Part shown: positions 43,870 through 53,044 of the stretch, in pieces
Position numbering within the stretch: position 1 is the stretch's first letter
Layout: every line of letters starts with the position of its first letter
DNA from: Chthonomonadaceae bacterium
GTDB taxonomy: Bacteria; Armatimonadota; Chthonomonadetes; Chthonomonadales; Chthonomonadaceae
Assembly: GCA_025054835.1 (NCBI GenBank)
Contig: JANWZQ010000042.1
Span: 1 to 54,473, forward strand
Length of the DNA: 54,473 nucleotides
Direction of reading: 5' to 3'
Translations under genes and position numbers: made by a program
Notes under the pieces: model-generated
The model's input: the letters and a program-made list of their open reading frames with translations, nothing else
The model's database searches: none
Told to the model about the DNA's origin: nothing

Positions 43870-45927
43870 TCAACGAGGAAACGCCTCTCGTAGTCCCCCG
43901 TCAACCGGCAAAAACGCCCCGGTCGTCTTCGCACTCCGATCCGAAGCGAAAAACAGAGCCGCCTCCGCCACATCCCGCGCCAGCACCGCCGCCCGGAGCA
44001 GATTACTCTGCCGGATCGCCTCCTCAAACTGCTCCACCGGGATCCCCTTGGCCCGGGCCCGCTCCGCCTTCAACTCCGGCGTCCACAAACCAGCCTCAAA
44101 CACCGCATCCGGGTTTACCATATTCACACGGATCCCGAATGCCCCGTTCTCCACCGCCAGAATCCGGGCCAGCTGATACTGCGCCGCCTTCGCACAGGAA
44201 TATGCCCCGAAATCCGCACCCGGAGCCGTCACATTCTTCGTCACATTGAACACAATGCTCCCACCGAGCCCCTGCGCGCGCATCACCCGCACCGCCTCCC
44301 GGGCCACCAGAAAATGCCCCGTAGCATTGACCGCAAGACTCCGCTCCCACGTCCCCAGAGGCAACTCCTCAATCCGACCGGTCGGCGCAATCCCCGCGTT
44401 GGAAACCAGAATGTCCAGACCGCCAAAAACACGCACTGCCTCCGCAAAGCCCGCCTGCACCGCGCCCTCATCGGTCACATCCATCGCCAGACCAACCGCG
44501 CGCCCCGCACCCTGCTTCGCGCAGATCCCCGCCGCAACCGCCGCACACGCGTTCGCGTCCAGATCCGTAACAACCACATGCGCCCCCTCCTCCGCGAAGC
44601 GCTCCGCAATCGCCCGGCCAATCCCGCTCGCAGCACCGGTCACCAGAACAATCCGCCGCGCCAGCTCCTTCTCCGGGGGCGCCAGCGTCAGCTTGTACAG
44701 CTCCAGACCCCAGTACTCCGCCGCAAAAGCATCCTGCTCCGGCAACGACCGGTACGCCGCAACCGCCTCCGCATCCCCCAGAATCCGTATCGTATGCCGG
44801 TAGATATCCGCCGAAATCAACGCCGCGTGCGCATCCTTGCCACTCGTCCACATACCCAGCCCGGGCACCAGAATCACACGCGGAGTCGGATCCAGCATCG
44901 GCTCATCCACCCGATAACGATGATAATAAGCCTCATAAGCCGCGCGCCACTCCGCTGCAGACCGGCGCACCGCCGCAATCACCCCCGCAACATCCCCCGG
45001 GTCGTCAACCGGCACATAAAGAGGCAGCACCTTCGTGTTCAGAATATGGTCCGGCGTTGCCGCACCAACCTGCGACACCCGTGGAGCCGCCTCCGAACTC
45101 ACAAACTCCAGTACCTCCGGCCCATCCTCATAGCGAAGCACCATCCGCTTCGGCACACTGATCGCCCCGCGCAACGCCGGAGCTACCTGCGCAGCCACCG
45201 CGCGCCGCTCCCCCTCCGCAAGCGCCCGCACCCGGGGCGCACCAAACACCACCCGGCCCCGCCGCCGCGAAGCCAGATACTCCTCCGCGCGAGTCGTCAG
45301 CGCAATATGCGCCTCATACGCCTCCCGGCAGGTCGCCCCCCACGTGATCAACCCGTGGTTCATCAACACCAGCCCCGGCGCATCCGGACGACCCCGCACC
45401 GCCAGCCCCACCTCCTTCGAAAGCAAAAAACCCGGACGACGGTAGGGGATCCGCACCACATCCTCCCCCAGAGCCTCCCGCACCGCCTCCTCGCCCCGCG
45501 TGTTGTTCGACAACGCAACAATCGCATCCGCATGACTGTGCGCCACCACCGGAGCCGGCAGAAACGCATGCAACAACGTCTCGATCGAACCACGGGGCTC
45601 CGACGGATGCATCAGAGCGCAGGATAGATACGCCACCATCTCCTCATCGCTCATGTCCTCCCGCTCCATCAACGGCAGCACATCCTCCATCCGCACCCCG
45701 CTGAAGTGCTTCCGCTCGATCGTCTTCATGTCGGAACCACTGCCCTTCACCCGCAACACATAGGTGTCCCGACCCCGAAAGTCCTTCTCCCACACCTTGA
45801 TCGAAGTGTTCCCGCCTCCCCACAGCACCAGATCCGGCTCCGCGCCGATCAAACGCGACATATACACCAGCTGATCCAGGGGCGCCAGCGTCGCAGCAAC
45901 CGCTTCCTCCCACAGACTACGCATCCT
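43870..45927 (-). CDS. bifunctional class II aldolase / short-chain dehydrogenase (RhaE type)
   Basis: 685 residues, close to the ~690 of rhamnulose-1-phosphate aldolase/lactaldehyde dehydrogenase fusions. ATG 45927 has AAGGAGG seven bases upstream. N-terminal class II aldolase domain (~1-400): VLWGGGNTSIKV, GSIETLLHAFLPAPVVAHSHADAIVAL with the zinc His pair, LMNHGLITWG with the third His. C-terminal SDR (~425-685): VLVTGAASGIGRAIAERFAEEG for NAD(P), NAGIAPTGRIEEL, and catalytic Tyr-x3-Lys in YSCAKAAQYQLARIL. By precedent it cleaves rhamnulose 1-phosphate and oxidises lactaldehyde, but no rhamnose isomerase or kinase is nearby, so the sugar is not certain. Confidence 0.92.
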   Translation of the reverse strand, partial: RMRSLWEEAVAATLAPLDQLVYMSRLIGAEPDLVLWGGGNTSIKVWEKDFRGRDTYVLRVKGSGSDMKTIERKHFSGVRMEDVLPLMEREDMSDEEMVAYLSCALMHPSEPRGSIETLLHAFLPAPVVAHSHADAIVALSNNTRGEEAVREALGEDVVRIPYRRPGFLLSKEVGLAVRGRPDAPGLVLMNHGLITWGATCREAYEAHIALTTRAEEYLASRRRGRVVFGAPRVRALAEGERRAVAAQVAPALRGAISVPKRMVLRYEDGPEVLEFVSSEAAPRVSQVGAATPDHILNTKVLPLYVPVDDPGDVAGVIAAVRRSAAEWRAAYEAYYHRYRVDEPMLDPTPRVILVPGLGMWTSGKDAHAALISADIYRHTIRILGDAEAVAAYRSLPEQDAFAAEYWGLELYKLTLAPPEKELARRIVLVTGAASGIGRAIAERFAEEGAHVVVTDLDANACAAVAAGICAKQGAGRAVGLAMDVTDEGAVQAGFAEAVRVFGGLDILVSNAGIAPTGRIEELPLGTWERSLAVNATGHFLVAREAVRVMRAQGLGGSIVFNVTKNVTAPGADFGAYSCAKAAQYQLARILAVENGAFGIRVNMVNPDAVFEAGLWTPELKAERARAKGIPVEQFEEAIRQSNLLRAAVLARDVAEAALFFASDRSAKTTGAFLPVDGGLREAFPR

Positions 45928-45944
45928 CAGGCCTCCTTGCAGCA

Positions 45945-45950
45945 ATCATA
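45945..45950 (-). promoter_or_regulatory. extended -10 (TGC-TATGAT) for the aldolase/dehydrogenase gene
   Basis: Minus strand TATGAT preceded by TGC, about 17 bases before the ATG; no -35 consensus. It predicts a leader of only ~10 bases, which would still contain the ribosome site in part. Confidence 0.4.
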
Positions 45951-46119
45951 GCACACAGGGCATACCCGGAAATTATCGGCGATTCCCCGCCCGCACACAC
46001 CCGCACACGCGAGAACCATACCCCGCAACCACCGGAACCGCGTCAGGATTGTACCTCATCCCGGCAACCGACCCGGAACCAGACCCGCACAACCCGCTTT
46101 CTTTTGCTTGCATTTGCGA

Positions 46120-46149
46120 TTGATCTCCTTCGATTGCATCGAGTATCAT
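46120..46149 (+). promoter_or_regulatory. promoter for the fused E1 dehydrogenase gene
   Basis: TTGATC at 46120-46125, 18-bp spacer, TATCAT at 46144-46149. A CGATTG direct repeat overlaps the region. The remainder of the 281-bp divergent gap holds nothing I can name. Confidence 0.55.
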
Positions 46150-46208
46150 AAACAAAGAAGTCAACCAACCCCACAGCCCAACGGAGCCTGTACCTGAGGA
46201 GTGTTCCC

Positions 46209-48695
46209 ATGCCCAGATCGCTCGCCATCCGCCCCGACGACGTGCGCCGCAGCGGCCAGCTGGAATTCAAACCCATCCCCATCAATCAGTACCGACGCAC
46301 CCTCCGCGACGAGCTCGACCGCTTCGCGCGCGAAGACCTCATGCGCATCCACCGGGATATGGCCCTCATCCGCGCCTTCGAAAGCATGCTCAACGACGTC
46401 AAACTCAAAGGCAACTACCGCGGCATCGAATACAACCACCGCGGACCCGCACACCTCAGCATCGGACAGGAAGCCGCCGCCGTCGGACAGGCCTTCCTCC
46501 TCACCGTCGACGACCACATCTTCGGTAGCCACCGCAGCCACGGAGAAATCCTCGCCAAAGGCCTCTCCGCCATCGAAAAACTCGACGACGACGCCCTCAT
46601 GGCCATCATGAAAAACTACATGGACGGAGCCATCCTCCGCGTCCTCGAAAAAAGCCCCGCAGAAGCCGCGCCCACCAGCGTCAAAGCCCTCGCCGTCGAC
46701 TTCCTGCTCTACGGCGCCCTCGCAGAAATCTTCGGCCGCGAAGCCGGCTTCAACAAAGGCATGGGAGGCTCCATGCACGCCTTCTTCACCCCCTTCGGCA
46801 TCTACCCCAACAACGCCATCGTCGGAGGCTCCGCAGACATCTCCGTCGGCGCCGCACTGTTCAAACGCATCAACCGGAAAAAAGGCATCGTCATCTGCAA
46901 CATCGGAGACGCCTCCGCCAGCTGCGGACCCACATGGGAAGCCCTCTGCTTCGCCACCATGGACCAGTTCAAAATCCTCTGGGACGAAGCACACCGCGGA
47001 GGACTCCCCCTCATCGTCAACTTCGTCAACAACTTCTACGGCATGGGAGGACAACCCGTCGGCGAAACCGGAGGCTTCGGCGTCCTCGCACGCATGGGCG
47101 CCGGACTCAACCCCGAGCAGATGCACGCCGAACGCATCGACGGGTACAACCCCCTCGCCGTCGTCGACGCCATCGCGCGCAAAAAAGAACTCCTCGAACA
47201 GGGCGCCGGACCCGTCCTCCTCGACACCGTCACCTACCGCTTCAGCGGACACTCCCCCTCCGACGCCTCCTCCTACCGCGACCGCGCCGAAATCGAAGAA
47301 TGGCAACAGGTCGACTCCCTCGTCACCTACGGACAGGAACTGATCAAAGCAGGCGTCTGCACCGTAGAAGACCTCAACCGCATGCAAAACGACATCGACG
47401 CCCTCATCCTGCGCACCTACAAACGCGCCATCGACCTCGAACTCTCCCCCCGCGCCAACCTCTACGCCGTCGGATGCCTCCTCGAAAAAACCATGTTCTC
47501 CAACCAGCGCGTCGAAACGTTCGACCCCGAACGCCAGCCCGAACTGCTGCAAAAACTCGAAGAAAACCCCCGCGTCCAGCAACTGGCACAGCGCAACCGC
47601 TCCGGCATCGGACCCGACGGCGAACTCCTGCCAAAAGCACGATGCATCGGCATCCGCGACGCCCTCTTCGAAGCCATCGTCCACCGCTTCTGCACCGACC
47701 CCACCCTCATCGCCTACGGCGAAGAAAACCGCGACTGGGGCGGAGCCTTCGCCGTCTACCGCGGACTGACCGAGCTCCTCCCCTACCACCGCCTCTTCAA
47801 CAGCCCGATCGCCGAAGCCGCCATCGTCGGAACCGCCGTCGGATACGCCCTCGAAGGCGGACGCGCCCTCGTCGAACTCATGTACTGCGATTTCATGGGA
47901 CGCGCCGGCGACGAAATCTTCAACCAGCTCGCCAAATGGCAATCCATGAGCGGAGGACTCCTGAAAATGCCCGTCGTCCTCCGCGTCTCCGTCGGCAGCA
48001 AATACGGCGCCCAGCACTCCCAGGACTGGACCAGCCTCTGCGCGCACATCCCCGGACTCAAAGTCGTCTTCCCCGCAACACCCTACGACGCCAAAGGACT
48101 CATGAACACCGCACTCGCCGGCACCGACCCCGTCATCTTCTTCGAAAGCCAGCGCATCTACGACCAGCCCGAACTCTTCCACGGAACCGAAGGCGTCCCC
48201 ACCGGCTACTACGAAATACCCATCGGAGAACCCGACATCAAAAAACCGGGACGCGACCTCACCATCCTCACCATCGGAGCCACCCTCTACCGCGCGCTCG
48301 ACGCCGCACAAACCCTGGAAAACGAATACGGACTGCAGGCCGAAATCATCGACGCACGCTCCCTCGTGCCCTTCAACTACCAGCCCCTCATCGATAGCGT
48401 CAAAAAAACCGGCAAAATCCTCCTCACCTCCGACGCCTGTGAACGCGGCAGCTTCCTCCACACCATCGCCACACACCTCACACGCTTCGCCTTCGACTAC
48501 CTGGACGCACCCCCCGTCGTCGTCGGCGCGCGCAACTGGATCACACCCCCCGACGAAATCGAAGACGCCTTCTTCCCCTTCCCATCCGACCTGCTCGACG
48601 CCATCCACACCCACCTCGAACCCCTGCCCGGATACACCGTCAGAAGGCCCACCGACAACCCCGAACTCCTGCGCAGAAACCGGGAAGGCATCTGA
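46209..48695 (+). CDS. fused alpha/beta E1 component of a 2-oxo acid dehydrogenase
   Basis: 828 residues from ATG 46209 (TGAGGAG seven bases upstream). Residues ~35-400 match E1-alpha: [35 protein letters not shown], the TPP-binding stretch [15 protein letters not shown] ... VNFVNN, where the usual GDG is GDA, and [15 protein letters not shown]. Residues ~480-800 match E1-beta: [63 protein letters not shown], and [13 protein letters not shown]. Such fusions decarboxylate pyruvate or branched-chain 2-oxo acids using thiamine diphosphate. No E2 or E3 is nearby. Third codon positions are almost all C, unlike the G-ending minus-strand neighbours. Confidence 0.92.
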   Translation: MPRSLAIRPDDVRRSGQLEFKPIPINQYRRTLRDELDRFAREDLMRIHRDMALIRAFESMLNDVKLKGNYRGIEYNHRGPAHLSIGQEAAAVGQAFLLTVDDHIFGSHRSHGEILAKGLSAIEKLDDDALMAIMKNYMDGAILRVLEKSPAEAAPTSVKALAVDFLLYGALAEIFGREAGFNKGMGGSMHAFFTPFGIYPNNAIVGGSADISVGAALFKRINRKKGIVICNIGDASASCGPTWEALCFATMDQFKILWDEAHRGGLPLIVNFVNNFYGMGGQPVGETGGFGVLARMGAGLNPEQMHAERIDGYNPLAVVDAIARKKELLEQGAGPVLLDTVTYRFSGHSPSDASSYRDRAEIEEWQQVDSLVTYGQELIKAGVCTVEDLNRMQNDIDALILRTYKRAIDLELSPRANLYAVGCLLEKTMFSNQRVETFDPERQPELLQKLEENPRVQQLAQRNRSGIGPDGELLPKARCIGIRDALFEAIVHRFCTDPTLIAYGEENRDWGGAFAVYRGLTELLPYHRLFNSPIAEAAIVGTAVGYALEGGRALVELMYCDFMGRAGDEIFNQLAKWQSMSGGLLKMPVVLRVSVGSKYGAQHSQDWTSLCAHIPGLKVVFPATPYDAKGLMNTALAGTDPVIFFESQRIYDQPELFHGTEGVPTGYYEIPIGEPDIKKPGRDLTILTIGATLYRALDAAQTLENEYGLQAEIIDARSLVPFNYQPLIDSVKKTGKILLTSDACERGSFLHTIATHLTRFAFDYLDAPPVVVGARNWITPPDEIEDAFFPFPSDLLDAIHTHLEPLPGYTVRRPTDNPELLRRNREGI

Positions 48696-48721
48696 AACAC
48701 ATCCCCCACCACACCACAAAC

Positions 48722-48754
48722 GGGCCCGATACCCACCGGGCCCCAAACTTTTTT
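48722..48754 (+). terminator. rho-independent terminator after E1
   Basis: Stem GGGCCCG / CGGGCCC with an eight-base loop, then CAAAC and TTTTTT at 48749-48754. Confidence 0.88.
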
Positions 48755-48775
48755 CCCGCGAACTTTACCGGGCAG

Positions 48776-48825
48776 TTGACGCGTAAACGAGGCGTCAGGT
48801 ATTCTCTAATTGAGAATCATTCCTA
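48776..48825 (+). promoter_or_regulatory. peroxiredoxin promoter overlapped by Fur/PerR-like operator
   Basis: TTGACG at 48776-48781, 18-bp spacer, TATTCT at 48800-48805. The dyad ATTCTC-TAATT-GAGAAT (48801-48817) covers the -10 and start point, and the overlapping 7-1-7 element TGAGAAT-C-ATTCCTA (48811-48825) resembles Fur-family boxes (consensus half TGATAAT). Its place over the promoter of a peroxide-detoxifying gene fits repression by PerR or Fur. Confidence 0.6.
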
Positions 48826-48957
48826 TCTAGCTGTCCGCAGCACCGGGCGCACAACAACACGCAACGTCAGAACCCGGAGCCACCAACCAGCCCGGCGCCG
48901 CGCAGCCAGACATCACAAACGCACAACAGCGTCACTTTCAGAGAGGAGAACGCAACA

Positions 48958-49512
48958 ATGGGTTACGCAAGAGTAGGACAGCCGGCCCCGGACTTCACCA
49001 TGGCCGTAGCACGACCGGACGACACCCCGAAAACCGTCGGCAGCAAAGTGTCCCTCTCCGACTACCGGGGCCGATGGCTCATCCTCTTCTTCTACCCCCT
49101 CGACTTCACCTTCGTCTGCCCCACCGAAATCACCGCACTCTCGGACCGGTACGAGGAATTCCAGGAACTCGGAGCCGACATCCTCGGCGTCTCCGTCGAC
49201 TCCGTCTACTCCCACCTCGCATGGATGAACCACCCCAGAGACCAGCACGGACTCGGAGGCATCCGCTATCCCCTCGCCTCCGACATCACCAAAGAAGTCT
49301 CCCGTGACTACGGCGTGCTCATCGAAGAAGAAGGCATCGCCCTCCGCGGCCTGTTCATCATCGACCCGGATGGCGTCCTCCAGTACGCCGTGATCAACAA
49401 CCTCAACATCGGCCGCAGCACCGACGAAACCCTCCGCGTCCTGCAGGCCCTGCAAACCGGAGGCCTCTGCCCCTCCGACTGGAAACCCGGCAAAGAACTC
49501 CTGACCGTCTGA
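48958..49512 (+). CDS. 2-Cys peroxiredoxin (AhpC/TSA family)
   Basis: Reduces hydrogen peroxide and organic peroxides in the cytoplasm through a peroxidatic thiol. 184 residues, ATG 48958 preceded by GAGAGGAG. Peroxidatic site [20 protein letters not shown] (Cys at ~52), [49 protein letters not shown], and resolving Cys in [11 protein letters not shown] near the C-terminus, so a typical 2-Cys enzyme. No AhpF-type reductase is adjacent. Its promoter is overlapped by a Fur/PerR-like operator, and the 5' leader is ~150 bases. Confidence 0.95.
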   Translation: MGYARVGQPAPDFTMAVARPDDTPKTVGSKVSLSDYRGRWLILFFYPLDFTFVCPTEITALSDRYEEFQELGADILGVSVDSVYSHLAWMNHPRDQHGLGGIRYPLASDITKEVSRDYGVLIEEEGIALRGLFIIDPDGVLQYAVINNLNIGRSTDETLRVLQALQTGGLCPSDWKPGKELLTV

Positions 49513-49536
49513 ACCCCGCACAAACACCCCGGAACC

Positions 49537-49568
49537 TGCAGGCCCTTCCGGTATCGGAAGGGCCTGCA
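49537..49568. terminator. long hairpin between convergent genes
   Basis: Perfect 14-base stem (TGCAGGCCCTTCCG / CGGAAGGGCCTGCA) with a GTAT loop. No T-tract on either side, so it is a terminator or mRNA-end stabiliser by position rather than by full consensus. Confidence 0.6.
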
Positions 49569-49594
49569 CATCCACCACACACCCCGAACCCGCA

Positions 49595-50935
49595 TCACCC
49601 GGCATCCGCCGCCTCGCACAGCAACGCATGGATCCGGGCAACATACCCCGCATGCTCCGGCTTCATCAAACAGGAACGCAGGCAGAGAACCGTATCCTGA
49701 TCCCACTCCAGAGACCACCGATCCCGAACCAGATCCGCAGGCAACCGCACCAGCGCCAGATGCAACTGACGACGGGCCGCCGCATCAAAAATCCGACGGT
49801 TGCGCCGGGAAGCCTCCCCGGCACTCCCGGCACGCGCCGACCAGACCAGAATGTCCAGCTCCGGCTCCCACACCACCAGAAAACGCCCGTCCCGCTCCAG
49901 CAAACGGAACAACGCCAGCGCAGCCCGCCGGCAATCAGAAAGCATCCCGGCAAACGCCCCGCCCGGCACACAGGGCAGAAGCTGCTGCGTGGCCCACAGC
50001 GCCACAGCCGCCGCACCGGCCCGCGAACACTCCAGACTGATCTCCCCGGGATGCCACTCCGCCTGCGTGAAATACGTGTAGGGCGAATCATGACGATAAA
50101 AACGAACCACGTCCGCATCCCGGAACAACACACACCCGCACCCGTACGGCTGCAGGCCATGCTTGTGCGGATCTACCACAACCGAATCCACCTGCGACAA
50201 CACATCGAAAGCCGCGCGCGTCTCCGGAGCCAGATTATCCGCCAGCACAAAATAACCGCCGTACGCCGCATCACAGTGCAACCAGAAGCCATAACGCGCG
50301 CGCAACGCCAGCAAGTCGGGCAACGGATCCACACTGCCCACCGCAGTGGTGCCCGCCGTAGCCACCACCGTGCCCACATCCCCCCGCTTCAGGCGCGCCT
50401 CCAGCGCCGTGCAATCCATCCGCCCGGAACGATCCACCGCAACCGTCTCAAACGGCACCCCCATCAGCGCACAGGCCCGGCGATGCGTGTAATGCGCCTG
50501 CGCAGAAGCCAGCACCGTCCGTCGGCCCATCGCCTCACCGGCAATCCACAGCGCCTCCAGATTGGCCATGGTGCCGCCACCCGTCAGATGCCCCGCATGC
50601 CGCTCCCAGCCCCACATCCGGGCAATGTGCGCCACCGCCTCACGCTCCATCGCCACACTGGCCCGGCCCCCATCCACCGCATGATTGTTCGGATTCATCC
50701 ACAGCGCCAGCGCATACGCCATGCGAGCCACCGCATGCGGCGGCTTGAGCATCTGCCCGGCGTAGAGCGGATGCGGGTAGGGGAAATTATCCTGCAAACG
50801 CCGCGCAACCTCCAGCAACACCGCACGCACCGCCGCAACGTCCACATCCGGCGTGAACGCCGGTAACTCCGCAAAGCCCGCCTCCAGCACCTCCAGTGCC
50901 TCCCCCAGCAGAGGCAGGCTCTCCCGATCCAGCAT
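49595..50935 (-). CDS. PLP-dependent group II amino-acid decarboxylase family protein
   Basis: 446 residues from ATG 50935, six bases after the stop of the PQQ-repeat gene. The fold-type I PLP decarboxylase pattern is clear: HPLYAGQMLKPPH at ~60, AHIARMWGWERHAGHLTGGGTMANLEAL, VATAGTTAVGSVDPL, FWLHCDAAYGGYFVL with the PLP-binding Asp, and DPHKHGLQPYGCGCVLFRD with the Schiff-base Lys. Relatives decarboxylate Glu, Trp/Tyr/DOPA or diaminobutyrate, and some are aminotransferase-like; I cannot name the substrate. Co-transcribed with the beta-propeller protein. Confidence 0.9.
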   Translation of the reverse strand: MLDRESLPLLGEALEVLEAGFAELPAFTPDVDVAAVRAVLLEVARRLQDNFPYPHPLYAGQMLKPPHAVARMAYALALWMNPNNHAVDGGRASVAMEREAVAHIARMWGWERHAGHLTGGGTMANLEALWIAGEAMGRRTVLASAQAHYTHRRACALMGVPFETVAVDRSGRMDCTALEARLKRGDVGTVVATAGTTAVGSVDPLPDLLALRARYGFWLHCDAAYGGYFVLADNLAPETRAAFDVLSQVDSVVVDPHKHGLQPYGCGCVLFRDADVVRFYRHDSPYTYFTQAEWHPGEISLECSRAGAAAVALWATQQLLPCVPGGAFAGMLSDCRRAALALFRLLERDGRFLVVWEPELDILVWSARAGSAGEASRRNRRIFDAAARRQLHLALVRLPADLVRDRWSLEWDQDTVLCLRSCLMKPEHAGYVARIHALLCEAADAG

Positions 50936-50940
50936 CCCCG

Positions 50941-52278
50941 CTACTTCCCGATGCAATACAACCGCCGCGTGGTCCGCAGAAACAGATTGCCCCGCGCCAC
51001 CGCAATCGTCGACCGCACATCCGGATCCTCGGAGTTATCCATGGCCACCGTATGCAGGATCTTCCCGTCACGCGCCTGCACCACACACACCTCCCCGCGC
51101 AGATTGACCAGATAAATCTTCCCATCCGCCCCGGTCGGAGATGCCCAGTACATCGTGTTCCCCGGCAACGGCACAGACCAGACCACCTGCCCGGTCTGCG
51201 GTTCCACACAGCTGAGCGCCTTGCGCAGATCACTCAGCACGTAAAACCGGTTCTGATAGAACAGCGGCGTCGGCACATCACTGGTCACCTCGCTGCGCTC
51301 CTCACTCTTCCAGACCAGCCCGCTCGTCCCCAGAGTGCCGGATCCGCCAGCGCGCGCCGCATACACCGGAGCCCGCTTGGGCGCACAGACCACCACCACA
51401 CCCCCACCGGCCACCGGTGAAGGCACCAGCCGCCACCACGCCTCCCGATGCCCCGGGTTCCACGTGCCCCACCGCCACAGCTCTTTACCGGTCTCCGGAT
51501 CGTGCCCGGTCAGCACATCCCCGCCTGCGATAATCAGCTCCCGCCGCCCGTTGTGCTCGTACGGGATCGGCGTGCTGTACGCCTCCAGCGACTCCATCTG
51601 CGCCGGGGACGGACGCACGTGCCGCCACAACTCCTTGCCCGTTGCCGGATCCAGCGCCAGCAGATACGACGGGTTCCCATCCTTGCCCCGATTGCCAACA
51701 GCCAGATTCCGCTGCAGCACCTGCAGATACAGCTTCCCGGCATACAGCTGCGGACTGCTCCCGAAAGTCCACTGGAACGCAAAATCCCCGTACTCCTTCT
51801 GAATGTTCCGCTGCCAGAGCTTCCTGCCCTGCAGATCAAACGCCGCCAGATCCCCGTTGCCAAAGAAGAACACCACGCGCTTCCCATCCGTTACCGGCGA
51901 CGGCGAGGCATAGTTGCTCCGCGAGTCCAGCTGGATCTCATTCCCCTCTCCGCCCGGGCGATAACCCGTGCCCACATAGTGCTGCCAGCGCACCTTGCCC
52001 GTCTGCCGATCCAGACAGAGAGCCAGAAGCCCCTGATTCTTCAGATCCGTGCTGGTCAGGAACACCTGATCGCCCCAGATGATAGGCGTGGAGGCCGCCG
52101 GCCCCGGAAGACTCACCGACCACTTCACGTTCTCCGTCGGTGAAAACCGGACCGGCAGGCCCGTCTCGGGGGAAGAACCATTGTAATAGGGACCCCGCCA
52201 GTTGGGCCAGTCCGCCCCGAATACCGCGCCGGGAACCAGCGCCAGCAGAAGCGCCATACCGGTGATACCACGTCTCAT
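50941..52278 (-). CDS. exported PQQ-binding-like beta-propeller protein
   Basis: 445 residues from ATG 52278, with AAGGAGAGG upstream; the open frame to 52416 has no site. Signal peptide ~1-21 (ITGMALLLALVPGAVFG|ADWPNWRGP). WPNWRGPYYNG is the typical opening of this family; blades carry LDRQTGKVRWQH, FDLQGRKLWQR, LDPATGKELWRH, GHDPETGKELWRWG and VEPQTGQVVWSVPL repeats. Most members lack the catalytic residues of PQQ dehydrogenases and are periplasmic proteins of unknown role; I see no enzyme motif. Divergent from the 153-residue unknown. Confidence 0.92.
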   Translation of the reverse strand: MRRGITGMALLLALVPGAVFGADWPNWRGPYYNGSSPETGLPVRFSPTENVKWSVSLPGPAASTPIIWGDQVFLTSTDLKNQGLLALCLDRQTGKVRWQHYVGTGYRPGGEGNEIQLDSRSNYASPSPVTDGKRVVFFFGNGDLAAFDLQGRKLWQRNIQKEYGDFAFQWTFGSSPQLYAGKLYLQVLQRNLAVGNRGKDGNPSYLLALDPATGKELWRHVRPSPAQMESLEAYSTPIPYEHNGRRELIIAGGDVLTGHDPETGKELWRWGTWNPGHREAWWRLVPSPVAGGGVVVVCAPKRAPVYAARAGGSGTLGTSGLVWKSEERSEVTSDVPTPLFYQNRFYVLSDLRKALSCVEPQTGQVVWSVPLPGNTMYWASPTGADGKIYLVNLRGEVCVVQARDGKILHTVAMDNSEDPDVRSTIAVARGNLFLRTTRRLYCIGK

Positions 52279-52330
52279 TCCTGCGTCCTCTCCTTCCAAA
52301 CGTGAAGTACTACGTTGTTTCCACACCGCC

Positions 52331-52350
52331 TCCGGAACTCCTCTTCCGGA
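52331..52350. promoter_or_regulatory. inverted repeat between divergent genes
   Basis: TCCGGAA / TTCCGGA, perfect seven-base arms around CTCCTC, in the 161-bp gap between the beta-propeller gene and the + strand unknown. Operator or hairpin; no other support. Confidence 0.35.
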
Positions 52351-52439
52351 AAGCCCGGGCGCGCCCGCAGGCAGGAAACCGGTTGCAGGGCGCAAAAACG
52401 GAACCACAGAACCCATCCCGCTGGAAAAGGAGCAACATC

Positions 52440-52901
52440 ATGGACCTTCCAGAAGCCATCGCACGCGCCTGCGCGCCCCTGTTCGCAACCCTCCCGCTGG
52501 AGCAGGCCATGCCCCATCTGCTGGGCAGTCACCCCGTGCACACCGCACTGGTCGAGGAAATCCTGCGTGACCCGGCGATCCGCAACCGCCCCGAACTGAT
52601 TGCCGGCCTGTGGCTCTACGTGGACGACCTGGAGCGCAGCCACACCGTCAGCCAGAAGATCGACACCCCCACCGGAGCGTTCTGGCACGGGATCATGCAC
52701 CGACGTGAGGGCGACTTCGGCAACAGCCGGTACTGGTTCCGCCGCGCGGCAGGGCACCCGTTGCTGGTCACACACCCGGAGCTGGACCCGGAACGCCTGG
52801 TGGAGGCGGTAGCACGCGCCCACGGGGATGACCCGGCGCTCCTGCAACAGCAACGCGCGGAATGGCAGGCCCTGTTCTCGTGGTGCGCGCGCAACCCGTA
52901 A
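52440..52901 (+). CDS. conserved-looking cytoplasmic protein of unknown function
   Basis: 153 residues from ATG 52440 with AAGGAG seven bases ahead. No named family recognised. The central stretch LYVDDLERSHTVSQKIDTPT plus GAFWHGIMHRREGDFGNSRYWFRRA, rich in His, Arg, Trp and Asp, looks like a conserved core, and I believe similar uncharacterised proteins exist in Planctomycetota and Armatimonadota (memory, unverified). No signal or membrane segment. The + strand changes from C-rich to G-rich inside this gene. Confidence 0.78.
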   Translation: MDLPEAIARACAPLFATLPLEQAMPHLLGSHPVHTALVEEILRDPAIRNRPELIAGLWLYVDDLERSHTVSQKIDTPTGAFWHGIMHRREGDFGNSRYWFRRAAGHPLLVTHPELDPERLVEAVARAHGDDPALLQQQRAEWQALFSWCARNP

Positions 52902-52935
52902 CCGGCGCACGGCGCACAAAAAGCGTCTCCGCCCC

Positions 52936-52965
52936 TTGACAGGGACGGGCACGGAGGAATATACT
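52936..52965 (+). promoter_or_regulatory. strong promoter of the membrane-protein/regulator pair
   Basis: Consensus TTGACA at 52936-52941, 18-bp spacer, TATACT at 52960-52965. Transcription would begin near 52972, at the base of the hairpin described next. Confidence 0.75.
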
Positions 52966-52970
52966 GGAAC

Positions 52971-53005
52971 GCAGAGAGTGCTTTGCTCCTCAAAGTACTC
53001 TCTGC
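52971..53005 (+). promoter_or_regulatory. leader hairpin / inverted repeat at the transcription start
   Basis: GCAGAGAGT pairs with ACTCTCTGC; inside it CTTTG pairs with CAAAG around the loop CTCCT, with one G/T opposite. It begins at the predicted start point, 40 bases before the ATG at 53045. As DNA it could be an operator for the winged-helix regulator encoded downstream; as RNA its loop is complementary to the GAGGA of the ribosome site. Confidence 0.55.
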
Positions 53006-53044
53006 AAATCGCACCATCCTGAGCCGCGTTTCGAGAGGACGTGT

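Noticed and set aside
44314-45627. 437-residue Arg/His/Pro-rich + strand frame
   Set aside because: Antisense to the aldolase/dehydrogenase; no ribosome site, no domain.
46934-48397. 487-residue Arg/Pro/His-rich + strand frame
   Set aside because: Shifted reading of the E1 gene with composition typical of out-of-frame GC-rich DNA.
46161-48746. 861-residue open frame antisense to the E1 gene
   Set aside because: Val/Asp/Gly-rich with no domain; it is the antisense reading of C-ending codons in a clear E1 protein.
48776-48976. 66-residue + strand frame starting in the peroxiredoxin promoter
   Set aside because: Covers promoter and operator, lacks a ribosome site and overlaps the peroxiredoxin start.
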